The translations under genes and the position numbers were made by a program. Positions 56,886 to 64,000 of a stretch of DNA of 64,000 nucleotides are shown piece after piece (the stretch's first letter is position 1; the number at the start of each line of letters is the position of its first letter). This stretch comes from Halorubellus sp034808145 (GTDB lineage Archaea; Halobacteriota; Halobacteria; Halobacteriales; Natrialbaceae). The notes under the pieces are model-generated. The model saw only the letters and a program-made list of their open reading frames with translations. It ran no database searches and was not told where the DNA came from. Where the stretch lies: assembly GCF_034808145.1 (NCBI RefSeq), contig NZ_JAXHGM010000001.1, positions 310,001 through 374,000 of the forward strand, written 5' to 3'.

Positions 56886-58300
56886 GAGCGCCAGTCGCCG
56901 ATGGCGTCCCGCAGCCGTCCCGGGACGCGGACGGCGTTCACGCCGAGCCCGACGAGGAGCATGAGCGCGTACAGCCCGAGCGTCGACAGCCAGATGACGA
57001 TCATCGCGAATATCGCCCAGCCGTCCGTCAGGAACTCCGTGTAGAACGCGCCGAGCGTCATCACGGTCCCGTACAGGAGGACGAGGTACGGGCCCCAGCC
57101 GCGGGCCTTCCCGCGGCGGACGCGCCGGCGGACGTACCGCTTCAGGTCGCGCTCGATATCGTCCCGGTGGAGGGTCCGGTCGTCGACGTCGTCCTCGAAC
57201 GCCTCGAGCTCCTGGCGGAGCTCCTCTATCTCCTCGCGTAACGCCTCGGGGTCCGGCTCGTCGCCTGACGTGCTCGACGCGGCGGCAGACGCGCCACCGT
57301 CCCCGCCGTCCTGCTGGTCGCCGGCCGCGTCGGCGTCCTCAACGCCGTCGCGTGGCTCGTCGGTGACACCGGTATCGACGTCGTCCTGTGGCTCGTCGGT
57401 CGTGCCGACGTCCCGAGAGTCGTCGCGGTCGTCGTCCCCCATTGCTGGTTCGGTGTGTCGCAAGCCCGCACTTTGAAGGTGCCGGTCGACGGCTGCGGCG
57501 TCGTCCGATCCGACCGCCGGAAGCGGTCTGTCCGCGAGCACCGCGTTGACCGTGGCGCCGACGAGGAGGAGCAGCGACCCGACGTACAGCCACGTGACGA
57601 CGACGAGTGCGGCGCCGAGGACGCCCCACACGGCGAGGGTCTCCGCGTTCTCGGCGTACAACTGGAAGAGTCCGGAGAGGGTCGTCCAGCCGAGGGCCGC
57701 CAGCACCGCTCCGGGGACGGCCTCGCGAAACGTCATCTCGACCCCCGGGAACAGGTAGTAGAGCGGGTAGAACGCGGCGGCGAGCACGAACACCTCGATG
57801 ACGAACCCGACCTCGTCGAGGAACGGCAGGTCGACGACCGTGAGCGCCGCGACGACGCCGACGCTCACGCCGATCGCGAGCGCGACCGCGCCGAACGCGA
57901 CGACGCCGTCCACGACCGCTTCGAGGAAGCCGGGCGTCTCCTCGGTCCCGTAGACGATCGAGAACGCGGTGTCGAGCGCACGGAACACCTTCAGGGAACT
58001 CCACGCGAGCGCGACCACGCCGACGAGCGTCGCGCTCCCGCGGCCCGTGGTGGTCGTGAGCGTCGACAGGAGGACGTCCTGGCTCGCGGGCGTGAGGGTG
58101 GAACCGAGGAACTCGACGAGGTCGGTCGCGAGCGCGTCGCCGCCGACGACGCTCGCGACGACCGCGGTCAGGACGAAGAGCGGCACGATCGACGCGAACG
58201 CGTAGTACGCGATGGCGGCGGCGAGGAACGTGATCTGCTCGCTCTGGGCGAGCGAGACCGTCGCCCGCCCGACGTCGACGGTCCGACGGATGCGTGGCAT
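56882..58300 (-). CDS. YihY/BrkB family membrane protein
   Basis: 472 residues from the ATG. The N-terminal 260 residues carry the YihY/BrkB domain with six helices (LAAAIAYYAFASIVPLFVLT, VALAWSSLKVFRALDTAFSI, AVWGVLGAALVVVTWLYVGS), then a 100-residue acidic linker, a predicted coiled coil (EALREEIEELRQELEAFEDD) and two more helices (YLVLLYGTVMTLGAFYTEFL, IFAMIVIWLSTLGLYALMLL). The acidic linker and C-terminal two-helix extension are unusual for the family. A GTG at 58309 is an alternative start. It is the first gene of a two-gene operon with the PAP2 phosphatase. Function is uncertain; it may be a lipid or metabolite transporter. Confidence 0.88.
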   Translation of the reverse strand: MPRIRRTVDVGRATVSLAQSEQITFLAAAIAYYAFASIVPLFVLTAVVASVVGGDALATDLVEFLGSTLTPASQDVLLSTLTTTTGRGSATLVGVVALAWSSLKVFRALDTAFSIVYGTEETPGFLEAVVDGVVAFGAVALAIGVSVGVVAALTVVDLPFLDEVGFVIEVFVLAAAFYPLYYLFPGVEMTFREAVPGAVLAALGWTTLSGLFQLYAENAETLAVWGVLGAALVVVTWLYVGSLLLLVGATVNAVLADRPLPAVGSDDAAAVDRHLQSAGLRHTEPAMGDDDRDDSRDVGTTDEPQDDVDTGVTDEPRDGVEDADAAGDQQDGGDGGASAAASSTSGDEPDPEALREEIEELRQELEAFEDDVDDRTLHRDDIERDLKRYVRRRVRRGKARGWGPYLVLLYGTVMTLGAFYTEFLTDGWAIFAMIVIWLSTLGLYALMLLVGLGVNAVRVPGRLRDAIGDWRS

Positions 58301-58405
58301 CGAGAGCACGCGGTATCGTTCGACGACGACGGTAAAAAGGGTCCGCCCGACGTGACGGGGTCGCGGTGGTGCACGGCCGACGGCGCTACTGGCGGGGTCG
58401 AGCGG

Positions 58406-59524
58406 TCAGGGCCCGAGGTCGCTGGCGGCCGCTTCCATCGCGTCGATGCTCGCGGTGGTCTTGAACGTCGTCCCGCCGTAGTGCGCCGGCGAGGCGTCGT
58501 GCCCGGCGTCGCGGACGGCGTCCAGGAACGCGTCCATCGCGGGCGCGCCGACGCCCCACTGCTTGCAGAGGCGGTGCTGGTCGTAGTGACTCGGCTCGTC
58601 GAGTTCGCGTTCGAGCGTCGTACAGAGCTCGCGGGCGTCCTCGGCGGTCCCCATGTCGTCGGTGACGTGGTCGCGGACGCTCGCGGCGAACTCGCGGTCG
58701 ACGTACGAGTCCAGCCAGAGCGGGCCCGCCGCCGAGATCCGGTTGCCCTCGCAGCGCGGGCACGTCTCCGGGGGGTGCGCGACGAGGCCGCGGTCGGCCT
58801 CCCGGTAGAGGCAGTCCTCGCAGTGATACAGGTGCCCCTGGGCGTCCTGCACGCTCGCGTTCGCGGCGGTCGCGGTGTGCGTGCAGTCCAGGTAGGTGCG
58901 GACGTAGTGACTGGTGGCGTGCGTGAAGATGGGGTCGACGCCGACGTCGAACCGGCCGGCGGTCCGCGCGAGCGCGCCCAGGAGGATGCGCAGCCCCATC
59001 TCGGCGTGGTAGTCCGTGTTCCGCGGCGTCGCGCTGTACGAGCGGACGCCGGAGTCGAAGTGCGCGCCGCACAGCGGCGCGGTGTCGGTCGCGGTGATGC
59101 AGACGAGGTCCCTGGTGTTCGCGAACGCCGCGTCCGCGAACGGCATCGGCGACCCGAACGGGTCGACGTCGACGACGTCGACGTACTCGTCCCACAGCAA
59201 GGCGTTCACGTCGCGTTCGACGACGCGCCCGTCCAGGTCGTTCCGGTCGAGGTTCGACTCGGCGAGCGCGACCGCGTCCGGGTCGACGTCCGCGCACGTC
59301 ACGTCCCACCCCTGCGCCGCCGCCCGAGCGCCGCGGACGCCGGTCGCGGTCATCGCGTCCAGGTACGTCTCCGCGCGCTCCTCGCGCTCTCGGTACGCGG
59401 AAAGGGCCGCGACGGTGAGGTCGCGGTTCAGCTCCTGGACGGGATTGAAGAACACCGCGTCCGTCTTCCCCTCGCCCTCCTGTTCGGGCACCTCGACCGT
59501 CACCGCACCCTCCGTGACCTCCAT
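58406..59524 (-). CDS. trm1: tRNA (guanine26-N2)-dimethyltransferase
   Basis: 372 residues, archaeal Trm1. The opening TEGAVTVEVPEQEGEG and FFNPVQELNRDLTVAALSAY are typical; the SAM site follows (YLDAMTATGVRGARAAAQGW, CADVDPDAVALAESNL), with the catalytic DVDPFGSPMPF motif and LVCITATDTAPLCGAHF. A C-terminal domain has paired cysteines (CEDC and CPRC) and KQWGVGAPAMDAFLDAVRDA. It dimethylates G26 of tRNAs. I start at MEVTEGAV; the in-frame ATG at 59584 precedes it but adds atypical residues. Confidence 0.95.
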   Translation of the reverse strand: MEVTEGAVTVEVPEQEGEGKTDAVFFNPVQELNRDLTVAALSAYREREERAETYLDAMTATGVRGARAAAQGWDVTCADVDPDAVALAESNLDRNDLDGRVVERDVNALLWDEYVDVVDVDPFGSPMPFADAAFANTRDLVCITATDTAPLCGAHFDSGVRSYSATPRNTDYHAEMGLRILLGALARTAGRFDVGVDPIFTHATSHYVRTYLDCTHTATAANASVQDAQGHLYHCEDCLYREADRGLVAHPPETCPRCEGNRISAAGPLWLDSYVDREFAASVRDHVTDDMGTAEDARELCTTLERELDEPSHYDQHRLCKQWGVGAPAMDAFLDAVRDAGHDASPAHYGGTTFKTTASIDAMEAAASDLGP

Positions 59525-59584
59525 ACCGCGAGCGAGGCCGCGCTCGGGCAAAAGGACCGCGGAGTGAACTGGCCGCACGAGCAT

Positions 59585-59606
59585 CCGCCGACCGCCAGGT
59601 CGGCGG
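59585..59606. repeat. GC-rich hairpin between trm1 and the MBL gene
   Basis: CCGCCGACC-GCCA-GGTCGGCGG is a perfect 9-bp stem with a 4-base loop, located between two minus-strand genes, downstream of the MBL gene. It resembles the hairpins at 37.15 and 38.01 kb and may be a terminator or REP-like palindrome. Confidence 0.5.
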
Positions 59607-59654
59607 TTCCGTTCTCGCAGACGACTACGCTCGCTGCCGCTCCCGTGTCGCTGC

Positions 59655-60335
59655 TCAGTCGAGTAACTCGGACAGTCGGTCGTGGGCGTCTTCGAGATGC
59701 GGGCCGTGGCCCGGGCAGACGTAGCGGACGTCGTCGATCCGGTCGCGGAGCGACCGGACGCTCTCCGTGACCTGGCCGCGGTCGTAGCTCTGGAATCGCC
59801 CGGACGCGCGCAGCGACTCGCCGAGCCCGTACGCGAGGTCGCCGAGGAACACCGCCGACCGAGCGTCGTGGACGTAGGCGAGGTGACCGGGCGTGTGCCC
59901 GGGCGTGTGATGCACCCGGAACCCGCCGACTGTGTCGCCGTCTTCCAACGCGCGGATCGGGAGGTCCGGGAGCATGAGTCGCCGGTAGTAGAGTCGGTGG
60001 AGGGCTTCGATCACGGAACGTCCCGTCCACGGCGGTAGTCGCTCCCCGGCGACGTACGGCGCCTCCAGCCGGTGGACGTAGACGGGCGCGTCGAGTTCCG
60101 GGGTCAGCCTCGAGAGCGAGCCGACGTGGTCGGCGTCGAAGTGCGTCAGGAGGACGCGGTCGACGTCCGCGAGTTCGAAGCCCGCGTCGCGAACCCCCGC
60201 CCGCACCGTGTCGGCGTCGCCGGGCCAGCCGGCGTCGACGAGCGTCACGTCACCGTCGTCGACGACGTACGGGTTCGGCTGGTCTAGCGTCCGACAGTCG
60301 ATCTGCCAGACGCCCTCGCGTATCTGGAGTGGCAC
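59655..60335 (-). CDS. MBL-fold metallo-hydrolase
   Basis: 226 residues. The metal motif is LTHFDADHVG (His65, Asp67, Asp69, His70), in which the second ligand His of the canonical HxHxDH is replaced by Asp. Downstream conserved elements are VHHTPGHTPGHLAYVHDAR (third His) and YVCPGHGPHLEDA (fourth). This resembles glyoxalase II-like or quinol-type MBL hydrolases; the altered ligand makes the substrate uncertain. A TATA-like CACTTAACGG lies 27 bases before the ATG, so a leaderless transcript is likely. It is divergent from the HAD gene. Confidence 0.9.
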   Translation of the reverse strand: MPLQIREGVWQIDCRTLDQPNPYVVDDGDVTLVDAGWPGDADTVRAGVRDAGFELADVDRVLLTHFDADHVGSLSRLTPELDAPVYVHRLEAPYVAGERLPPWTGRSVIEALHRLYYRRLMLPDLPIRALEDGDTVGGFRVHHTPGHTPGHLAYVHDARSAVFLGDLAYGLGESLRASGRFQSYDRGQVTESVRSLRDRIDDVRYVCPGHGPHLEDAHDRLSELLD

Positions 60336-60438
60336 GACTGGCGGGTGCGTCGTGACCGCCGTTAAGTGCGTCCATCAGGGGGTCGCGCGCTCGCCCAGAG
60401 TCGGGACGCTCTTTGCCTCGCCCCGCGTCGTCCCGCGC

Positions 60439-61314
60439 ATGAACGTGGACGCGGTCGTGCTGGACGTGGACGGCGTGCTGGTGGACGTCGCGGACTCGTA
60501 CCGGCGCGCCATCGTCGAGAGCATCGAGACGGTGTACGGGCGCACCATCCGGAAGGACGACATCCAGCGGTTCAAGGACGCCGGCGGGTTCAACAACGAC
60601 TGGGAGCTGACGGACGCCGCCGCCCTGTTCGTGCTCGCGAAGGGCGAAGGCCTCGACCTGTCGATGGACGAGTACACGGACCGCATCGCGGGCGAGGGCG
60701 GTGGCGTCGACGCCGCCGAGCGCGTCGTGCGCGCGGAACTGGGCGGGAACGCGACCGAGCGCGTGCGCCGCGAGTGGGACCGCGAGCGCCTCCGCGAGGT
60801 CTTCCAGCAGCTGTACCTCGGCGCGGACCTCTACCGCGGCATCGAGGACGCCGAACCCGACCCCGATATCGCGGGCGAGGGGTTCATCCACGACGAACCC
60901 GTCCTCGCGTCGCGGGCGACGATCGACGACCTGACGCGGCGGTTCGACGTCGGCGTCGTCACCGGCCGCCCCGCCGCCGAGGCCGGCATCGCGCTCGACC
61001 GCGTCGGCCTCGACCTCTCCCCCGAGCACCGGTTCACGATGGACGACTGGGAGGAGGGGAAGCCCCATCCGTACGCGCTCACGACGCTCGCCGAGCGCTT
61101 CGCCGCCGACTCTGTCGCGTTCGTCGGCGACACGCTCGACGACGTCGAGACCGCCGTGAACGCCGCCGAGACCGACCCGACCCGCGACTACTACGGTATC
61201 GGCGTCCTCACGGGCGGCCTCACCGGCGACTCGGGCCGCGAGAAGTACGAGCGCGCGGGGGCGAGCGCCGTCCTCGACTCCATCGAGGACCTCCCCGCGT
61301 TCCTCGAGGACTGA
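60439..61314 (+). CDS. HAD-superfamily phosphatase (TIGR01548-like)
   Basis: 291 residues. The HAD nucleophile motif is VVLDVDGVLVDVADSYRRAI (Asp9, Asp11), motif II is VGVVTGRPAAEAGIAL, motif III includes EEGKPHPYALTTL and motif IV is VAFVGDTLDDVETAV. The long cap region (about residues 35-165) and the order KDAGGFNNDWELTDAAALF match the haloarchaeal/plant/cyanobacterial HAD IA group TIGR01548. Substrate unknown; likely a sugar or nucleotide phosphate. No neighbour hints at a pathway. Confidence 0.88.
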   Translation: MNVDAVVLDVDGVLVDVADSYRRAIVESIETVYGRTIRKDDIQRFKDAGGFNNDWELTDAAALFVLAKGEGLDLSMDEYTDRIAGEGGGVDAAERVVRAELGGNATERVRREWDRERLREVFQQLYLGADLYRGIEDAEPDPDIAGEGFIHDEPVLASRATIDDLTRRFDVGVVTGRPAAEAGIALDRVGLDLSPEHRFTMDDWEEGKPHPYALTTLAERFAADSVAFVGDTLDDVETAVNAAETDPTRDYYGIGVLTGGLTGDSGREKYERAGASAVLDSIEDLPAFLED

Positions 61315-61373
61315 CGCGCTGGAAGCGTCACTCTCGGACAAGGTTTACGCCACAGTGGCCGCGAGTGATGCGT

Positions 61374-61808
61374 ATGTCCCCCACCTCGTCCGTCGCGCCC
61401 GTCCCTCGCGTCGACCGCGTCCTCGGCGCGCTCGTCACGTTCGTCGCCGGCGCCGTCCTCGGGTTCGTCCTCGGCATCCTCCTCGCACCGGACCCGACCT
61501 CGCTCGTCGTCCCGCTCGCTAGCGCGCTCGCCGGCGCCGTCCTGACCGGCGTCCTCGTGGTCGCCGGCGGCTACGACCGGCTCCTGATACCGGTCGAAGG
61601 CCGACGCTGGACGGTCGAACTCGCCGCAGCACTCGTGCTCGTCGTCGCCGCCCTCTGGATCGCGGAGACCGCCGACGTCGCGAGCGACCTCCTCGTCCTC
61701 GCGCTCGTCGCGTGCTCGCTCCTCGGCACGCGCTGGCTCGGCGACGCCGTCGCCGACGCCCGCGACTGGTACGACCGCGACGCCTACTACCGGGAGGGAG
61801 ACAGCTGA
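61374..61808 (+). CDS. Small membrane protein, paralogue A
   Basis: 144 residues with four hydrophobic segments (RVLGALVTFVAGAVLGFVLG, LVVPLASALAGAVLTGVLVV, TVELAAALVLVVAALWIAET, LLVLALVACSLLGTRWLG). The conserved cytoplasmic loop YDRLLIPVEGRRWTVELA and the C-terminal signature ARDWYDRDAYY are repeated in the next gene. The start may be the ATG at 61368 or 61374; a TATA-like GGTTTACGCC about 27 bases upstream suggests a leaderless transcript. Family unknown. Confidence 0.72.
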   Translation: MSPTSSVAPVPRVDRVLGALVTFVAGAVLGFVLGILLAPDPTSLVVPLASALAGAVLTGVLVVAGGYDRLLIPVEGRRWTVELAAALVLVVAALWIAETADVASDLLVLALVACSLLGTRWLGDAVADARDWYDRDAYYREGDS

Positions 61809-61886
61809 GCACGACCGGTGGTCGTCAGCCTCAACGCTACCGCCGAGACGGGAAGATTGATAACTCGCGCTCGGGCGAGTCCTCGT

Positions 61887-62345
61887 GTGCAGTCGTCCGA
61901 CGCCGCCCCGGTGCCACCCGTCGACCGCGCACTGGGGGCTGCGCTCACGTTCTTCGCGACCAGCGTCCTCGCCACGGTCGCCGTCACGACGCTCGCGACC
62001 GACCCCACCGCCGCGACCGACGTCGACCCGCTCCTCCCGGGCGCGACCGTCGGCGCCGTCGCCACCCTCGTGCTCGTCCTCGGCGACGGCTACGCGCTCC
62101 TCCTCGTCCCCGTCGAAGGCCGACGATGGACGTTAGAGCTCGCCGTCGCCGCCATCGCCGTCCTCGCGGCGGACGCGCTCGTCGACCTCGCCCCGACGCT
62201 GACCGTCGTCTGGGTCGCCCTCGCGGCCGCCGTCGCGTACTACGGGACCGTCCACGTCGGCGAGCGCGCGGTCGACGCGTACGACTGGTACGACCGCGAC
62301 GCGTACGCCTGGCACCGTTCCGCTGCCGACGGCGACGCGGAGTGA
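61887..62345 (+). CDS. Small membrane protein, paralogue B
   Basis: 152 residues with four hydrophobic segments. It shares with the preceding gene the loop LLLVPVEGRRWTLELAVAAI, the opening PPVDRALGA and the C-terminal YDWYDRDAYAW, so the two are tandem duplicates of diverged sequence. The GTG start at 61887 is preceded by a TATA-like GATTGATAAC (61855-61864), giving a leaderless spacing. A longer open frame from the ATG at 61818 would precede that promoter. Function unknown. Confidence 0.72.
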   Translation: MQSSDAAPVPPVDRALGAALTFFATSVLATVAVTTLATDPTAATDVDPLLPGATVGAVATLVLVLGDGYALLLVPVEGRRWTLELAVAAIAVLAADALVDLAPTLTVVWVALAAAVAYYGTVHVGERAVDAYDWYDRDAYAWHRSAADGDAE

Positions 62346-62355
62346 CTCTCGGTCG

Positions 62356-62629
62356 CTAGAACTTGAGCGGCGGGCGCGCGACCCGCGACTGGAGCTGGCG
62401 GAACTGGCTGTTCGCGGCGTCCAGTTCCTCCGAGAGCGCCGCGACCGCGCTTCGCGGCGTGCTCGTCGGTGACGTCCGCGATGAACACGGACACGCCGTC
62501 GTCGCCCGGCATCCGGTAGTCGGTGACGATGCAATCGACGTCGTCCTCGAGCGCGTCGATGGCGTCGTCGACGCTTGTCGTCGTCTCGACGTGCAGCACC
62601 CGTACGGCCGGGTTTCGAGGTGATTCCAT
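62356..62629 (-). pseudogene. Decayed response regulator/PAS-type signalling gene
   Basis: On the minus strand the frame begins MESPRNPAVRVLHVE, the start of a haloarchaeal receiver domain, jumps to DAIDALEDDVDCIVTDYRMP (the phosphoacceptor region) with about 17-20 residues missing, then skips most of the rest to reach VFIADVTDEHAAK. A one-base shift near 62450 restores a helical tail (LSEELDAANSQFRQLQSRVA) ending at TAG 62356-62358. Two internal deletions plus a frameshift mark it as a relic of a receiver-PAS-type regulator like the one at 52.8 kb. The promoter-like GGTTTAGGC at its 5' side is still recognisable. Confidence 0.7.
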
Positions 62630-62850
62630 GACGAACGTACACCACCGACCAGCCTAAACCAGTACTTTAGGTGTCATCTACCGGGAGGTAGTGGCCGGGT
62701 ACCGGCAGCTGCCGACATCGTCGGTCGGGTCGACGCACCGGCAGCCGCGAACGACACCCCGACAGCTGCGAACGCGACGCCGGCCGGACGCCAGCGGACG
62801 AGACGACCGTGTTCCAAACGCTTAATCGCACGCCACACGCAGGGGGACTC
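62630..62850. other. Intergenic region upstream of npdG
   Basis: No gene. CCTAAA-N8-TTTAGG (62652-62671) is an inverted repeat. A short degenerate direct repeat (CAGCYGCGAACG) occurs twice between 62740 and 62785. A TATA-like CGCTTAATCG lies about 30 bases before npdG. Confidence 0.45.
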
Positions 62851-63519
62851 ATGCGAATCGCACTACTCGGCGGTACCGGCGACATCGGGCAAGGGCTCGC
62901 GCTCCGCTGGGCGTACCACACCGACCACGAGGTCCTCATCGGCTCCAGGGACCCCGAGAAGGCGCGAACGAAGGCCGAAGAGTACGAGACCGAACTCGAC
63001 TCGCGCGGCCGCGACGTCACCGTGAACGGCTTCGAGAACGCGATGGCCGCCGACCGCGCGGACGTCGTCGTCCTCGCCGTCCCACCGTATCACGTCGGCG
63101 ACACCGTCGACGCCGTCGCCGACAAGCTCGACGAGGAGACGGTCCTCGTCTCACCGGCGGTCGGCATGAAGGGCGACGAGGACGGGATGCACTATCACGC
63201 GCCGAGCGCGGGGAGCGTCACCGCGCTCGCGGCGCGCGCCGCCCCCGACGACGTCCCCGTCGTCGGCGCGTTCCACAACCTCAGCGCGGACCGGCTCGCG
63301 AACCTCGACGTCGACCTCGACCTGGACACGCTCCTCGTCGGCGACGACCCGGACGCGAAGGACACCGTCACCCAGCTCGCCGCCGCTATCGACGGCCTCC
63401 GGCCGCTCGACGCCGGCCCCATCGCGAACGCGAGCGAGGTCGAATCGGTGACGCCGCTCGTCATCAACATCGCCCGCCACAACGACGGCATGCACGACGT
63501 CGGCGTGAAGTTCCAGTAG
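62851..63519 (+). CDS. npdG: NADPH-dependent F420 reductase
   Basis: 222 residues. The Rossmann start is MRIALLGGTGDIGQGLALRW with the NADP-binding basic patch SRDPEKARTKAEEYE; the family elements ADVVVLAVPPYHVGDTVDAV, LVSPAVGMKGDEDGMHYHAP, VGAFHNLSADRLANL and VLVINIARHNDGMHDVGVKF are all present (the last as PLVINIARHN). It exchanges hydride between NADPH and coenzyme F420, linking the F420 pool to NADP in haloarchaea. I use the ATG at 62851; an upstream ATG at 62809 is in frame but adds non-family residues and lies on the promoter. Confidence 0.95.
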   Translation: MRIALLGGTGDIGQGLALRWAYHTDHEVLIGSRDPEKARTKAEEYETELDSRGRDVTVNGFENAMAADRADVVVLAVPPYHVGDTVDAVADKLDEETVLVSPAVGMKGDEDGMHYHAPSAGSVTALAARAAPDDVPVVGAFHNLSADRLANLDVDLDLDTLLVGDDPDAKDTVTQLAAAIDGLRPLDAGPIANASEVESVTPLVINIARHNDGMHDVGVKFQ

Positions 63520-63606
63520 CGCCCCGTCGCGACCGTTCCGGCGACGAACGACTCGACGCCGTCGCTCGCCGAACGCGAAGAACGGAAGGAGTCCGTGCCG
63601 AGTCGT

Positions 63607-63876
63607 TCAGGCGCCCGCCTGCTCGAGCGCGTCCTCGAGGTCATCGCGCTGCGTGACGCCGACGAACCGCTCGACGATACCGTCGTCGTTCTCGACGACG
63701 AGCGTCGGGAGCGACCGGACCTGATACTCGTTCGCGACGTCCTGCTCCTCGTCGACGTTGACCTTCTCGACCTGGAAGCGCCCCTCCCAGTCCTCCTCGA
63801 GTTCCTCCAGGATGGGGTCCTGGGTCTTGCAGGGGCCACACCAATCGGCGTAGAAGTCCTTGAGCGTAACCGTCAT
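63607..63876 (-). CDS. trxA: Thioredoxin
   Basis: 89 residues, short thioredoxin fold. The redox-active motif is WCGPC (Cys13 and Cys16) in LKDFYADWCGPCKTQDPILE; the cis-proline is in YQVRSLPTLVVENDDG. The small size is typical of haloarchaeal thioredoxins. It reduces protein disulfides and could supply electrons to ArsC and other enzymes. The ATG giving MTVTLKDFYAD is preceded by a TATA-like ACCCTTAACC (about 63902-63911), leaderless spacing. Longer frames upstream are not supported. Confidence 0.93.
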   Translation of the reverse strand: MTVTLKDFYADWCGPCKTQDPILEELEEDWEGRFQVEKVNVDEEQDVANEYQVRSLPTLVVENDDGIVERFVGVTQRDDLEDALEQAGA

Positions 63877-64000
63877 GCTGTCTATACGACCTTGCCCACC
63901 GGACCGGTTAAGGGTTTGGTTGACGGGTGCTTCCACCGTCCAGGCGACCGCGGATACCGGCTCGGAAGGCCCACTCGTTGCCGCCTCGCGGTCGAACGCG
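63877..64000. other. Window end, thioredoxin promoter only
   Basis: Apart from the TATA-like element of the thioredoxin gene nothing recognisable lies here. Confidence 0.5.

Noticed and set aside
1..64000. Insertion sequences, CRISPR arrays, rRNA or tRNA genes
   Set aside because: No transposase, regularly spaced repeats, or complete structural RNA signatures were found on reading both strands.

Overview
This window is a stretch of high-GC, gene-dense haloarchaeal (class Halobacteria) chromosome. The evidence is the very acidic proteins, leaderless genes with TATA/BRE-type promoters, twin-arginine lipoproteins, and archaeal or haloarchaeal marker families: CDP-archaeol synthase, TiaS, archaeal Trm1, GfcR, a bacterio-opsin-activator-type HTH regulator, EtfBA, NpdG and the DUF4129/DUF58 cluster. 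I cannot name the genus. I see no rRNA, tRNA, CRISPR array, insertion sequence or prophage. It reads as core chromosome with a few scars of gene loss.

Layout. 1-4.3 kb (minus): the start of a chemotaxis transducer behind a BMP-type lipoprotein, then etfBA. 4.3-8.8 kb: a divergent pair (membrane-anchored winged-helix protein and a secreted protein), a DUF502 membrane protein and proline dehydrogenase. 8.8-14 kb (plus): hyuA-hyuB with a truncated racemase-family remnant, CDP-archaeol synthase and pyrE. 14-21.6 kb (plus): htpX, bacterial-type thrS with a structured leader, a three-gene membrane cluster (DUF4129, a DUF7269-like/DUF58 fusion, and a small membrane protein) and gfcR. 21.7-30.6 kb: Hel308-like helicase, DUF2071 protein, NCS2 purine permease, ASST-like protein, glutaredoxin-like protein, an archaeal HTH regulator divergent from tiaS. 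30.7-35.8 kb: Nudix / threonine-synthase-like / aspartoacylase-like operon, a membrane protein and a PhoU-RCK protein. 36-42.7 kb: citrate synthase, a flavin-reductase-like protein, a 31-residue zinc-finger protein, arsR-arsC, a Bat-type regulator, an AIR-synthase-like protein and thiDN. 43-52.3 kb (plus): mutS, two tandem acyl-CoA synthetases and an antiporter-RCK fusion. 52.4-64 kb: SWIM-finger protein, receiver-PAS-PAS protein, M32 carboxypeptidase, a PAP2/BrkB pair, trm1, MBL hydrolase, HAD phosphatase, two tandem small membrane paralogues, a decayed response-regulator relic, npdG and thioredoxin.

Taken together, the genes cover electron transfer and catabolism (EtfBA, ProDH, acyl-CoA synthetases, citrate synthase, NpdG), nucleotide and cofactor synthesis (PyrE, ThiDN), tRNA modification and charging (TiaS, Trm1, ThrRS), DNA repair (MutS, Hel308-like) and ion, arsenic and redox homeostasis. 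I found no large undescribed system. The best leads are the thrS leader with an upstream mini-ORF and nested hairpins, the small zinc-finger gene with a perfect Shine-Dalgarno sequence, the fused DUF7269/DUF58 gene in a cluster that lacks MoxR, the lipoprotein-transducer pair, the nested palindrome between the divergent pair at 5.7 kb, and three gene relics (an etfA tail, a racemase N-terminus and a response regulator).
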